NCBI GenBank assembly: GCA_963696545.1
Contig: CAVOKQ010000001.1
Location: 186,001-250,000 of the forward strand
Direction of reading: 5' to 3'
From: RPQJ01 sp963696545
GTDB lineage: Bacteria > Pseudomonadota > Gammaproteobacteria > Steroidobacterales > Steroidobacteraceae
DNA: 64,000 nt
Position numbers and translations under genes: made by a program. Positions 1-8,667 of this stretch are shown piece by piece (positions within the stretch are counted from its first letter, which is position 1; every line of letters starts with the position of its first letter). The notes beneath the pieces were generated by a model. That model searched no databases and was not told the origin of the DNA. It was given only the letters and a program-made list of their open reading frames with translations.

Positions 1-1861
1 TCCCCTCGTGGGTGAACCGGGCGGGGACCCACGCGGTCGTGGAGTGGCACGAGCCACATTGCCCGGTCGTGGGGATGTGGCTCGACGCCTTACCCGTGGC
101 GTGCGTTCCGTCGTGGCAGCTCGAACATGTGTCGGTGATGCCCGAGTGGTCGAACTTGGCCGGCTTCCACGCGGTCGTCGCGTGGCAGCCGCTGCAATCG
201 GCGGTCGTCGGCAGGTGCTTGGCGGTCTTGCCGGTCGCCGTGGATCCGTTGTGGCAGCTCGCGCACGTGCCCAGCACCTGTGCGTGATCCACACGCGTCG
301 CGGGCTTCCATGCCTGTGTCGCGTGGCAGGTGGAGCAATCGTTGCTCGTCTGCAGGTGGGCCGGGTGCTTGCCGGTCGCGGTGGTGCCGTTGTGGCAGGA
401 GTAGCAGCTGCCCGTGACCTGCGTGTGATCGACGCGCGTGACCGGCCGCCAGCCGAAAGTCGTGTGGCAGGCCTGGCACACGTCGCTCGCCTTGATGTGC
501 GTGGCGCTCTTACCGGTCTCGCGAACGCCGTCATGGCAGCTGATACAGGTTGCGGTAACGCCTTCGTGCGTGAAGCGGGCCGGGGTCCAGGCCGTGGTCG
601 TATGGCACGTCGCGCAGGCGTTGTCGCTCGGGATGTGGTTGGGGTGCTTGCCTTTGGCAGTCGTACCGTCGTGGCAGGAAGCACAGGTTCCCGTTACCTG
701 CGTGTGATCGACGGTGGACGCCGGCTTCCATGCGGCGATGACGTGACAGGACTCGCAGGACTCGGTGGTCCGGAGGTGGGCCGGTCCTCGCCCGGTCGCG
801 CGCGTGCCGTCGTGGCAGCTCGCGCAGTTGTGCACGATGCCGGAGTGATCGAACTTCGCCGGCTTCCAGGCGGTCGTTGCATGGCAGTTGTCGCACTCGG
901 CGCGGGTCACGATGTGGTTCGCAGCCTGGCCCTTGGCGCTGGTGCCGTCGTGACAGGATGCGCAGCTGCCGAGCACGTTGGCGTGATCGACCCGGGTCAC
1001 GGGCGTCCAGGCCACCGTCGCATGACAGGTATCGCAGGCTGTCGTCGCCTTGATGTGCCGGGCGCCGACACCGGTCGCCCTGGTGCCATCGTGGCAGGCG
1101 ACGCAGCGTTCGGTGACGCCCGCGTGGTCGAAGCGCGCCGGCAGCCAGGCGGAGACCGAGTGACAGGTGTCGCAGGTATCCGGGCTCGGTATGTGTTTCG
1201 CGCTGCGTCCGATCGCATGTGTGCCGTCATGGCAGGAGGCGCAGCTGCCGATCACCTGGGTGTGATCGACGCGGGTCGGCGGCGACCATGCGCCCACGGT
1301 GTGGCACGCCGCGCAGTCGTTGCTCGTCTGCAGGTGCGACGGACCTTTGGCGGTCGCGGTGCTGCCCGGGCTGTGACAGGACACGCAGTCGCCGGTCACG
1401 CTGCTGTGGTCGAACTTGGACGGGCTCCAGGCCGCCGTGCCATGGCACGCATTGCATTCCATGGTCGTCGCAATGTGGCCGGCCGGCTTGCCGGGCACCT
1501 GCGCGTTGTTGTGGCACGATGAGCAACTGCCGCGCGTCTCCTCGTGATCGAAGCGGGTCGCCGGCGTCCAGGCGGACGTCGTGTGGCAGGCGTCGCACCG
1601 CTCCGTGCTCAGGATGTGATCCGACGTCTTCGGCGTAGCGCCGACGCGGGAGCCTCGTGAGTGGCACGCGACACACTCGCGCGGCGTGCCTTGGAACACT
1701 GCGTCGACGTGACACGACTCGCAGGCCTGCAGCTTGTGTGCACCGGTGAGCTCATAGCCGGTCGTCACGTGATCGAACAGCGTTCCGGCCCGCTGGGCGG
1801 ATGCCCCTTGCCCGATGAGTGCGAGCAGGCACAGAAGGACGAGCTTGGTGAGCTTGCTCAT
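1..1861 (-). CDS. Giant multiheme c-type cytochrome (partial, at least 25 hemes)
   Basis: The reading frame starts at ATG 1861 and stays open to the left edge, so the C-terminus is missing. Residues 1-22 form a signal peptide ending in GASA, so the protein is exported. I count 25 in-frame CXXCH heme motifs in about 620 codons (for example CESCH nearest the start and CGSCH at 58-44). They are spaced almost exactly 23 or 24 residues apart. Between them recur HDGTxATG-like stretches and VDH or FDH histidines that could be distal heme ligands. Such proteins act as periplasmic or extracellular electron wires. It starts 10 nt after the 21-heme gene and is clearly in the same operon. The long open frame on the opposite strand is a GC-rich shadow. 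The family is certain; the electron partner is unknown. Confidence 0.93.
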   Translation of the reverse strand, partial: MSKLTKLVLLCLLALIGQGASAQRAGTLFDHVTTGYELTGAHKLQACESCHVDAVFQGTPRECVACHSRGSRVGATPKTSDHILSTERCDACHTTSAWTPATRFDHEETRGSCSSCHNNAQVPGKPAGHIATTMECNACHGTAAWSPSKFDHSSVTGDCVSCHSPGSTATAKGPSHLQTSNDCAACHTVGAWSPPTRVDHTQVIGSCASCHDGTHAIGRSAKHIPSPDTCDTCHSVSAWLPARFDHAGVTERCVACHDGTRATGVGARHIKATTACDTCHATVAWTPVTRVDHANVLGSCASCHDGTSAKGQAANHIVTRAECDNCHATTAWKPAKFDHSGIVHNCASCHDGTRATGRGPAHLRTTESCESCHVIAAWKPASTVDHTQVTGTCASCHDGTTAKGKHPNHIPSDNACATCHTTTAWTPARFTHEGVTATCISCHDGVRETGKSATHIKASDVCQACHTTFGWRPVTRVDHTQVTGSCYSCHNGTTATGKHPAHLQTSNDCSTCHATQAWKPATRVDHAQVLGTCASCHNGSTATGKTAKHLPTTADCSGCHATTAWKPAKFDHSGITDTCSSCHDGTHATGKASSHIPTTGQCGSCHSTTAWVPARFTHEG

Positions 1862-1871
1862 GTTCCGGTCC

Positions 1872-3434
1872 CTATTGCAGCCGCGCGCCCTTGAATGTCG
1901 TCGTGCCGTGACAGCGCTGGCACTGCCGGCCGTACTGCCCGAGGTGCACGTCGTCCTGGATGTGGCAGGACGCGCAGTCGCCACTGAGCTTCACCGTGTC
2001 CGGGGGCTGCTTGTGGCATCCGGCGCAGGTCGCGTTCGCGTGAGCGCCCTGCAGCGCGAAGCCGGTCACCTTGGCGTGATCGAACTCCCAGAGTCCCCAG
2101 CCGTTCGGCGAGTGACAGCCCTCGCAGTCCTTGCCGAGCGACCCCTTGTGGCGATCGTCGCGCTGGTGGCACCCGAGGCAGTCCGTTGCCGCGCCCTTGA
2201 ACGAAGGCGATGTGTGGCAGGCGTGGCAGGGGACCGCGACGTGCAGGCCCACCAGCGGGAACTGCGTCAGGTCGTGGTCGAACGAGACGCCTTTGCGCCA
2301 ACTCTCTACACCATGGCACCGCGCGCAATCAGCACCGAGCTTGCCGCCATGGGCGTCGCTCGTTCGATGACACGAGCTGCAGTCGGTGCCGAGTTTCTGC
2401 TTCGCCACGACCGCCGTATGGCAGGCGGTGCAGTCGAGTTTCGCGTGACTGCCGAGCAGTTCGAAGTGGCCGTCGCGAGTGTGGTCGAAGGCGGCGGGCT
2501 TCCATGCCGAGGCACCATGGCACTTTTCGCAGGCGGCGCCGAAGCGCGTCGCGTGTGCGTCGTCGGTTCGATGACAACTGGCGCAGTCGCGCGGGAGGGG
2601 ATCCTTGAGGTTCGGCGTCTTGTGGCACACCTTGCAGTCGAGCTGTGCGTGGGCGCCGACCAGCGGAAAGCGCGCTTCCTTAGCGTGGTCGAACTTAGAC
2701 GTTTTCCAGGCCGCGGTCGTGTGGCAGCTCGCGCAGTCCTGGCCTCGGGCGCCACGGTGCACGTCGTCCGGCGAGTGGCACGACGCGCATGTCGCAGGCG
2801 TCCCCGCGTAGCGGTTCCCGAGGTGGCAGGCGGCGCAAGCCACTTCGCGATGGGCGTCGCGCAGGGCGAATTTCGTCTTGTCGTGGTCGAATCGCACTCG
2901 CGTCCAGTCGGCCGGCTCGTGGCAACTGGCGCAATTCGCACCGAGTTTGCCCCCATGCGGGTCCTCAGCCCGGTGGCAATCGGCGCATCCCGACGGCGCT
3001 TCACGGTACTTCTTCCCGGCCTTGTGGCAGGCGCTGCAGTCGGCCGACGCGTGAGCGCCAGCCAGCGCGAAGTCGGTGCGCGAGTGGTCAAGGACCGATC
3101 GGTTGAGCTTCACGATGTCGGCCTCGCGGCCGAGGTGTTCCGAATGGCACGCCTTGCACTGCGCCGTGTCGATTCCAGGAAGGCGCCCGTGGAACCCGCC
3201 GTGACTGCGGACATCCGCGGCGACCTCCTTGTGGCAGGTCATGCAGAGCGCAGCCTGGCGGTTGCGATCTGCGCGGTCGTGGCACTGCGAGCAATCCTGC
3301 TCGAGCTTCGCGTGGGCGCTCGTGACCTTGCCCGGCATGATCAGGGTTTCGAGGCCTGCACCGAATGCTTGCCCGGGCGCCACGCTCGCAAGCATCACGA
3401 CAACCATTGCGATGAATGAGCGCACATGCGGCAT
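1872..3434 (-). CDS. 21-heme c-type cytochrome
   Basis: This 520-residue protein has an N-terminal signal peptide (hydrophobic about residues 8-24, ending GQAFGA) and 21 CXXCH motifs, the first CSQCH and the last CQRCH near the C-terminus. The repeating layout is FDH...F.L.GAH....C..CH followed by D..H.G.LG..C..CH, which differs from the shorter repeat in the downstream cytochrome. It is therefore a separate paralogue type and not a fragment of that gene. The role is multi-step electron transfer outside the cytoplasm. It lies between the b-type membrane protein (19 nt upstream) and the larger cytochrome (10 nt downstream). A second possible start, ATG 3407, would shorten the signal peptide. 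Confidence 0.93.
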   Translation of the reverse strand: MPHVRSFIAMVVVMLASVAPGQAFGAGLETLIMPGKVTSAHAKLEQDCSQCHDRADRNRQAALCMTCHKEVAADVRSHGGFHGRLPGIDTAQCKACHSEHLGREADIVKLNRSVLDHSRTDFALAGAHASADCSACHKAGKKYREAPSGCADCHRAEDPHGGKLGANCASCHEPADWTRVRFDHDKTKFALRDAHREVACAACHLGNRYAGTPATCASCHSPDDVHRGARGQDCASCHTTAAWKTSKFDHAKEARFPLVGAHAQLDCKVCHKTPNLKDPLPRDCASCHRTDDAHATRFGAACEKCHGASAWKPAAFDHTRDGHFELLGSHAKLDCTACHTAVVAKQKLGTDCSSCHRTSDAHGGKLGADCARCHGVESWRKGVSFDHDLTQFPLVGLHVAVPCHACHTSPSFKGAATDCLGCHQRDDRHKGSLGKDCEGCHSPNGWGLWEFDHAKVTGFALQGAHANATCAGCHKQPPDTVKLSGDCASCHIQDDVHLGQYGRQCQRCHGTTTFKGARLQ

Positions 3435-3452
3435 CCGTGTCCGGTCAACGTC

Positions 3453-4430
3453 TCAGTAGACGTGGACCGCGACGACGTGCACGATGCCGGCGACCAGCAG
3501 CATCAGGAAAAGCGGCAGGTGCAGCGCGTGCCAGAGCGAGAACAGGCGCTCGAACGCGGCGAACTCGACCACCCGCCGCGTCGCCGAAAGGCGGTCGTCG
3601 ATGTAGCCTGAGGCGGTTTCGCGCAGCCGCGGCTTACGGGCGCAATGGCGGTCATTCGCGGTCGATGCACGGAGCGACTGTTGCACGTATCGACGCAGCC
3701 GGCGGCGTGCGAGCGTCACGCTGGTGGCACAGACGAGTGGCCGCGCCAGCAATGGAAGGCGCTGGCAGCGTTCGACGATGGCTCGCTCCTCGGACTCGAT
3801 GCGTGCGACGAGGTCGGGCAGGAACTCGACGCTGGTCGTGACCCAGCGCAGCTTGTCCGCGTATTCCTTGAGTTCGGCGAGGCTCGCCTTGCGGCCGTGC
3901 AGCCCATGGTGAATGCGCGTGTAGAAGTAACGGCCGAATAGCCCGCTGCCGGATACGACGAGCATGCAGGCGAGCGCGACGTTGCTGTTGGTGGCGCCGA
4001 GGCCGAAATTGGAATGGAACAGGACCAGCACTGGTCCGACGATGCCGAGCACCATGTGTGCCTGGAACCAGCGCTTGGTCGTTCCGAGGAAGCCAAGCGC
4101 GCGCACCCGCTTGCGTGCCGGGTAGACGAGCAGCAGCAACATCGACGACCCGCCAAGGATCCCGAGCGCGTATCCGACGCCGGTCTGCGGCGTGATGTAC
4201 TGCTCGGTCGGGAAGTGGTATCCCCAGTACAAGAGGGCGGTCGTCGCGAACAGCCACAGCCATGCCGGGTTGCGCCACGTGCGCCCGGCGCTACCCTGGC
4301 TGGCCTTCTTCGGCGGAACCGGGGTCGGCGTTGCGATCTCCAGCGCGGGCCGTCGTCCGCCGAAAGCGATCGAGTCAGCCTCTGGCGTTTCGGCCAGTTC
4401 GAACTCACTGCGCTGCAGTCGTGCGTTCAT
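3453..4430 (-). CDS. Membrane b-type cytochrome-like electron carrier
   Basis: This 325-residue protein has a charged N-terminus of about 50 residues, four predicted membrane helices between residues about 55 and 165, a cytosolic stretch of about 100 residues rich in Arg and Leu, and a final helix at the C-terminus. Histidines suited to heme b ligation lie in or near helices: QAHMVLG, LFHSNFG, RIHHGLHG, LWHALH and VHVVAVHVY. This resembles diheme b561/ferric-reductase-like membrane proteins, though no exact family is recognised. It sits between a TPR gene and two multiheme cytochromes in one tight operon. Its inferred role is therefore to pass electrons from quinol or a cytosolic donor across the membrane to the c-type hemes. 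Confidence 0.75.
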   Translation of the reverse strand: MNARLQRSEFELAETPEADSIAFGGRRPALEIATPTPVPPKKASQGSAGRTWRNPAWLWLFATTALLYWGYHFPTEQYITPQTGVGYALGILGGSSMLLLLVYPARKRVRALGFLGTTKRWFQAHMVLGIVGPVLVLFHSNFGLGATNSNVALACMLVVSGSGLFGRYFYTRIHHGLHGRKASLAELKEYADKLRWVTTSVEFLPDLVARIESEERAIVERCQRLPLLARPLVCATSVTLARRRLRRYVQQSLRASTANDRHCARKPRLRETASGYIDDRLSATRRVVEFAAFERLFSLWHALHLPLFLMLLVAGIVHVVAVHVY

Positions 4431-4439
4431 TGCGCGGCG

Positions 4440-5270
4440 TCAACCGGTCGCGAGGCGCGACGCCTCGGCCATGTTGGCCTCGACGATGCGCGCGTCGGAC
4501 GAGCCGGGCGGCACCAGCGTCAGCAGTTGCTGCCAGGTCGTGAGCGCGTCCTTGTAGCGGCGCTGTTCGTGCGCGAGGCTTGCTTTCAACCAGAGCGCCT
4601 TGGTGTGGCGCGGGTCGAGCGCCAGCGCATTGTCGATCGCCTTTGCGGGTTCGCCCGCGAGCTGCCCCGCCAGCGATGCCTGCGCGTCCGCGTAGTCGGC
4701 CCAGGTATCGGCGGACATTGCTCCCAGTTTGATTACCCCGGCGTAGTCCGCGCAGGCCTCCTTGAACTCGCGCTTGCGACGGTGCTGCTCGGCGCTCGCA
4801 ATCAGTTTCCCGGCCGGAGTCGCGCCAGCTTGCGGAGTAGCTACGCCGGTCACCCGGGCGCGAGCGGCGGGCAGCAGCATCGTGCTTGCAGCGATCGTGT
4901 CGCGCAGGTCACTCGAGGCAGAGGTCTTGTGTTCGCGCGCGAGCTTCGCTTCGGCGCTGCGGCCGAGAAAGTCGTAGGACTGCGCCAACAGCTCCCATTG
5001 GTCGTCCGGGCCGCCCTGGGTTGCGAGGCGAGTCTTCAGGGCGAGCGTCGCCGCTTCCATGGAGCCGGCCTTGGCGCCCGGGGCCGTCATCGAAGTTGAG
5101 CCGGACGGCGTCGCGGCGACGGTCTTCGCTGCAGTCGTCGCGTCCGCTGCCTGCGAAAATTCGGCGAACTGGCCTCGAATCAGGAATGCGGCCGAAGCGA
5201 GCACGAGCCCTGCAGACAGTCCCAGAACGAATCCGCTGCGCGCGCTCGACGTGATCAGACTCGTCGGCAT
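4440..5270 (-). CDS. Membrane-anchored TPR protein, CcmH/NrfG-like
   Basis: First gene of the cytochrome operon, 276 residues. One N-terminal membrane helix (about residues 12-31) is followed by an Ala/Thr-rich linker and TPR-like helices (for example the segments ending QSYDFLGRSAEAK and ADAQASLAGQLAG). The final repeats resemble the C-terminal part of CcmI/NrfG proteins, which present apocytochrome c to heme lyase. Nine bases separate it from the b-type cytochrome gene. The neighbourhood supports a role in assembling the very heme-rich proteins downstream. A general TPR scaffold is the alternative. Confidence 0.7.
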   Translation of the reverse strand: MPTSLITSSARSGFVLGLSAGLVLASAAFLIRGQFAEFSQAADATTAAKTVAATPSGSTSMTAPGAKAGSMEAATLALKTRLATQGGPDDQWELLAQSYDFLGRSAEAKLAREHKTSASSDLRDTIAASTMLLPAARARVTGVATPQAGATPAGKLIASAEQHRRKREFKEACADYAGVIKLGAMSADTWADYADAQASLAGQLAGEPAKAIDNALALDPRHTKALWLKASLAHEQRRYKDALTTWQQLLTLVPPGSSDARIVEANMAEASRLATG

Positions 5271-5462
5271 GCCTTCACTCCCCCGGTACGCAATGTGGTG
5301 TTGGTTGGGCGGAGGCTACGTCGCGAACAGGTCGTACGCACCGCAGCGCCGCCATGACATGTCAAATCTGTGACCGGTAGCAGCTTTGGAGGGCAGTAGT
5401 TCTCATTTGGAGGCCGTTGTCGGTGATCCGCGCGGGACGAGTCAGCTAAAGTCCGTGACGAC

Positions 5463-6770
5463 ATGAGCTATGCATATCTGCTCGTATACGGCGCGCCACT
5501 GGCCCTCATCTGGAGCTGGTACGTCGGCCGTCGCCAGCGTGCCGAGCGCACGCACGTCGCGGTGCGGGAGCAAGCCGTGGCCGCCGGTTTCGCCGAGCCT
5601 GCATCGCTCCACCCGGTCATCGACACCCTGCGATGCATTGGCTGCGGATCCTGCGTGAAGGCCTGCCCGGAGCAGCCCGAACACCACGTGCTCGGTCTGA
5701 TCGCCAACAAGGCGCAGCTGATCGGCCCGTCAGACTGCATCGGTCATGGCGCCTGCCGCAGTGCGTGCCCGGTGGATGCCATCACGCTGGTATTCGGCTC
5801 GGCGAAGCGCGGCGTCGATATCCCGCTACTCAGCCCGGATTTCGAGACTTCGGTGCCCGGGATCTACATCGCCGGCGAGCTCGGTGGAATGGGTCTGATC
5901 CGCAACGCCCTGTCGCAGGGGCGCCAGGCCGTGGATGCGATACACAAGCGGCGGCAGCGTGCCGACGACCGTCTCGATCTCGTCATCGTCGGCGCAGGAC
6001 CTGCGGGATTCGCCGCCTCGCTGACGGCCCTGTCGCACCGCATGAAGTTCGCGACGGTCGAGCAGGAGTCCCTCGGTGGCTGCGTCTTTCAGTATCCGCG
6101 CGCAAAGCTGGTCATGACGGCGCCGGTCACTTTGCCTCTGGTCGGCAAGGTGCGTTTCGGCCAGACCGCGAAGGAAGCGCTGCTCGATTTCTGGCGTGAC
6201 GTCGAGCGCAAGACCGGGCTCCAGATCCATTACCACGAACGCGTCGAGGCCATCACGCGCGAGGGCGGTGGTTTCGTCGTGCGCACGGCCCGTGGCGAGT
6301 ACAAGGCGACCAGCGTATTGCTCGCGATCGGGCGCCGCGGCACGCCACGGAAACTGGGGGTGCCCGGCGAGGAGTTGCCCAAGGTCGTCTATCGACTCGT
6401 CGATCCGGAGCAGTATGTGGGCCAGGACGTGCTCGTCGTCGGTGGCGGAGACAGTGCGCTCGAAGCCGCGGCAAGCGTCGCCGAGAACGGTGTCCGGTCG
6501 GTGATACTCTCCTATCGCGGCGACGCGTTTTCGCGTGCGAAACCCAGGAATCGCGAGCGCATTGCGGCGGCGGAGAAGTCGGGCCGGCTGCGCGTGCTCT
6601 TCCGGTCGGAAGTGCGACGCATCGAAACGGACCGCGTGGTCCTTGATTTCGATGGCCGCGATGTCGATTGCCAGAACGACGCCGTGATCGTCAGTGCAGG
6701 CGGCATACTGCCGGACGATTTCCTGCGCAGCATCGGGATCGCCGTGGAGACCAAGCATGGCACGGCGTGA
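5463..6770 (+). CDS. Ferredoxin-FAD/NAD(P) oxidoreductase with membrane anchor
   Basis: This 435-residue protein is divergent from the cytochrome operon. Residues 1-21 form a membrane helix. A two-cluster ferredoxin domain follows: Cys58, 61, 64, 68, and a second site Cys92-His95-Cys98-Cys102 in which the second ligand is His. A thioredoxin-reductase-type segment (PGIYIAGELGG, about 132-142) comes next, then the FAD fingerprint GAGPAG at 177-182 and the nucleotide fingerprint VVGGGDSALEAA near 320. The usual C-terminal FAD segment (GIYIAGE) thus lies before the FAD domain, a permuted order. It probably moves electrons between NAD(P)H or ferredoxin and the membrane chain encoded next door. A short overlap couples it to the downstream ankyrin gene. 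Confidence 0.85.
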   Translation: MSYAYLLVYGAPLALIWSWYVGRRQRAERTHVAVREQAVAAGFAEPASLHPVIDTLRCIGCGSCVKACPEQPEHHVLGLIANKAQLIGPSDCIGHGACRSACPVDAITLVFGSAKRGVDIPLLSPDFETSVPGIYIAGELGGMGLIRNALSQGRQAVDAIHKRRQRADDRLDLVIVGAGPAGFAASLTALSHRMKFATVEQESLGGCVFQYPRAKLVMTAPVTLPLVGKVRFGQTAKEALLDFWRDVERKTGLQIHYHERVEAITREGGGFVVRTARGEYKATSVLLAIGRRGTPRKLGVPGEELPKVVYRLVDPEQYVGQDVLVVGGGDSALEAAASVAENGVRSVILSYRGDAFSRAKPRNRERIAAAEKSGRLRVLFRSEVRRIETDRVVLDFDGRDVDCQNDAVIVSAGGILPDDFLRSIGIAVETKHGTA

Positions 6771-8667
6771 TCGCTTGCCTCAGCTTGCGAGCGTGTTGCT
6801 CGCTCTGTTGCTGCTGATCGGCGCCTGGGCCGTAAACGCCGCGCAACCGACGGTCGGCGCGCGGGCCGCACCGGCGGCAGATGCGCTGGAGCCCGCGAAG
6901 GCCGCGATTCGCGTCAAGGACTATGACGCGGCGGCTCACCTGCTGTCGGAGCAGGCCGCTCGCGACAATGCCGAAGCACAGTATTTGCTGGGCGCAATGA
7001 CGTTGGCCGATCTCGTCCCCGGGGCGGACCGGGCCCGGGCCCAAGGGTTGTTCGAGGCCGCCGCCGCACATGGGAATCCGCGTGCTGCGTTTGCGCTCGC
7101 GGTCCTGCATGCAACGAGCGACCCGAAGGGTCCCGGTGGCGCGAAGCGCTGGCTCGAGCGGGCTGCGGAGCTGGGCGATCCAGTGGCGCGCGACATGCTC
7201 CAGCGAGGCGTACTCCCGCTCGAGGCGCGCCCGCAGGACTTCCTCACCGACGAGCCGTCGCGGCGAGTCGCGCTCTGGAGGGCCGCGAGGCGCGGCGACG
7301 TTACGATGCTCGAGGCGCTCGCGACGCCGGAGCGAGTGAATGTCGCAGATGAATTCGGCAGGTCCGCGCTGCACCATGCCGCAGACGCCGGAGCGGAAAC
7401 GGCCGTCTCCTTGTTGCTGGATCGTGGAGCAAAGGTCGACGCACCTGACCAGTATGGGATTACGCCGCTCATGCTGGCGTGTGGCGCCGAGCCGGCAGAT
7501 TCGTGTGCCCGCCTGCTGAAGGCCCGGGCGAGCGTCACTGCGGCTGATAGTGCAGGGAACACCGCGCTGGTCTACGCGGTTCGCCGCGGCCGAACGCAAC
7601 AGGCGAAGGACCTGCGCGCCGCTGGCGCCACTCCAGTTCGAGTCTCGGAGGTCGCCAGTGCCGCGGGGCCGATGGACCGTCTGCCGCGCGCCGTCTCCGA
7701 TGCTTATGCGGGTTGGCCCGACGTGGTCGTCGCCGCCAGTCGCAAGGATCCGCAGAGGCTGCGTGAGCTGTTGAGCCGCGGTGGTGATCCTAATTCTGCG
7801 ACCCCGGGTGGCCAGACCGCATTGATGGTCGCAGTAGCGGCGGATTCAGCCCAGGCAGCGTCGCAGCTGCTCACGGCAGGAGCCGACGCCTCGCGAGCTG
7901 GCCAGGACGGCTTGACGCCACTCGGCCTCGCCGTGCGGCTGGGACACGACTCGGTCGTCGAAGTGCTGCTGAAGCACGGAGCGAGACCGGGGTCGCCTGC
8001 GGCCGGTGAACCGCCGCTCGTCATCGCCGTCCAGCGAGGTGATGCTGGCGTGGTTCGCGCGCTGCTTGCTGCGGGCGCGGATCCCGGCGTCAAGACAGGA
8101 CAGGGCACGACTCCGCTGATGATTGCTGCCGCACGTGATCGTGCCGAGATCGCGAAGCTGCTGATCGATGCCAGGGCCGCGCCGTCGGCCGTGGATTCCG
8201 CTGGTCGATCCGCGCTGTGGTTCGCGGCCTGCGGCGATTCCGCCTCGATGGTTTCGCTGCTGCTCACAGCAAGTGCAGCCGTGGACTCCGCGGACGTGGA
8301 AGGCGTGACCCCGCTATCCTGCGCGGCCGCGCGCGGCTACACCGCGATCGTGGATCAACTGCTGCGCGCCGGCGCCAACGGTTCGTCGAAAACCCGCAAC
8401 GGCGATACGCCTTTGACGCTGGCCGCCGCCGGTGGGCACGCGGGCACGACACGCCGCCTGCTGGTGGCGGGTGCCGACGCCAACGCCCAGAATCGATTGG
8501 GCGATACGGCGCTGATCCTCGCGAGCCAGTCGGGCGACCTCGAGACGGTGCGGGCCCTGCTCGACGGCGGCGCGAGCCGCAAGCTTCGCAATCGCGACGG
8601 CATCGCGGCGAGCGATGCGGCGCGGGCGCGCAGCCTTGACAGCGTCGTCGCGCTGCTCGACCGCTGA
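6757..8667 (+). CDS. Exported Sel1-ankyrin repeat protein
   Basis: The start is taken at ATG 6757, which overlaps the end of the flavoprotein gene by 14 nt and begins a clear signal peptide (MARRDRLPQLASVLLALLLL, cleavage near AVNAAQ). The mature part has Sel1/TPR-like helices (AEAQYLLGAMTL, PRAAFALAVLH) over about 45-145. Ankyrin repeats follow to the C-terminus, shown by recurring G.TPL..A...G and LLLD.GA motifs; about ten are visible. The product is 636 residues. Ankyrin proteins bind other proteins. Translational coupling suggests it supports the periplasmic electron-transfer complex, which is inference. Its stop abuts the convergent LOG-family gene with no spacer. Confidence 0.85.
   Translation: MARRDRLPQLASVLLALLLLIGAWAVNAAQPTVGARAAPAADALEPAKAAIRVKDYDAAAHLLSEQAARDNAEAQYLLGAMTLADLVPGADRARAQGLFEAAAAHGNPRAAFALAVLHATSDPKGPGGAKRWLERAAELGDPVARDMLQRGVLPLEARPQDFLTDEPSRRVALWRAARRGDVTMLEALATPERVNVADEFGRSALHHAADAGAETAVSLLLDRGAKVDAPDQYGITPLMLACGAEPADSCARLLKARASVTAADSAGNTALVYAVRRGRTQQAKDLRAAGATPVRVSEVASAAGPMDRLPRAVSDAYAGWPDVVVAASRKDPQRLRELLSRGGDPNSATPGGQTALMVAVAADSAQAASQLLTAGADASRAGQDGLTPLGLAVRLGHDSVVEVLLKHGARPGSPAAGEPPLVIAVQRGDAGVVRALLAAGADPGVKTGQGTTPLMIAAARDRAEIAKLLIDARAAPSAVDSAGRSALWFAACGDSASMVSLLLTASAAVDSADVEGVTPLSCAAARGYTAIVDQLLRAGANGSSKTRNGDTPLTLAAAGGHAGTTRRLLVAGADANAQNRLGDTALILASQSGDLETVRALLDGGASRKLRNRDGIAASDAARARSLDSVVALLDR

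Noticed and set aside
8..1522. Open frame of about 500 codons on the + strand opposite the multiheme cytochrome
   Set aside because: It lacks any recognisable domain, is a shadow of GC-rich repeats, and the minus frame shows 25 heme motifs.
1..1861. CRISPR-like array from the 69/72-bp periodicity
   Set aside because: The period is a protein repeat with conserved CXXCH codons and divergent third bases, not identical DNA repeats with spacers.
1815..3419. Open frame of 534 codons on the + strand opposite the 21-heme gene
   Set aside because: Arg/Val/Ala-rich translation without domains; the minus strand encodes a clear multiheme cytochrome.
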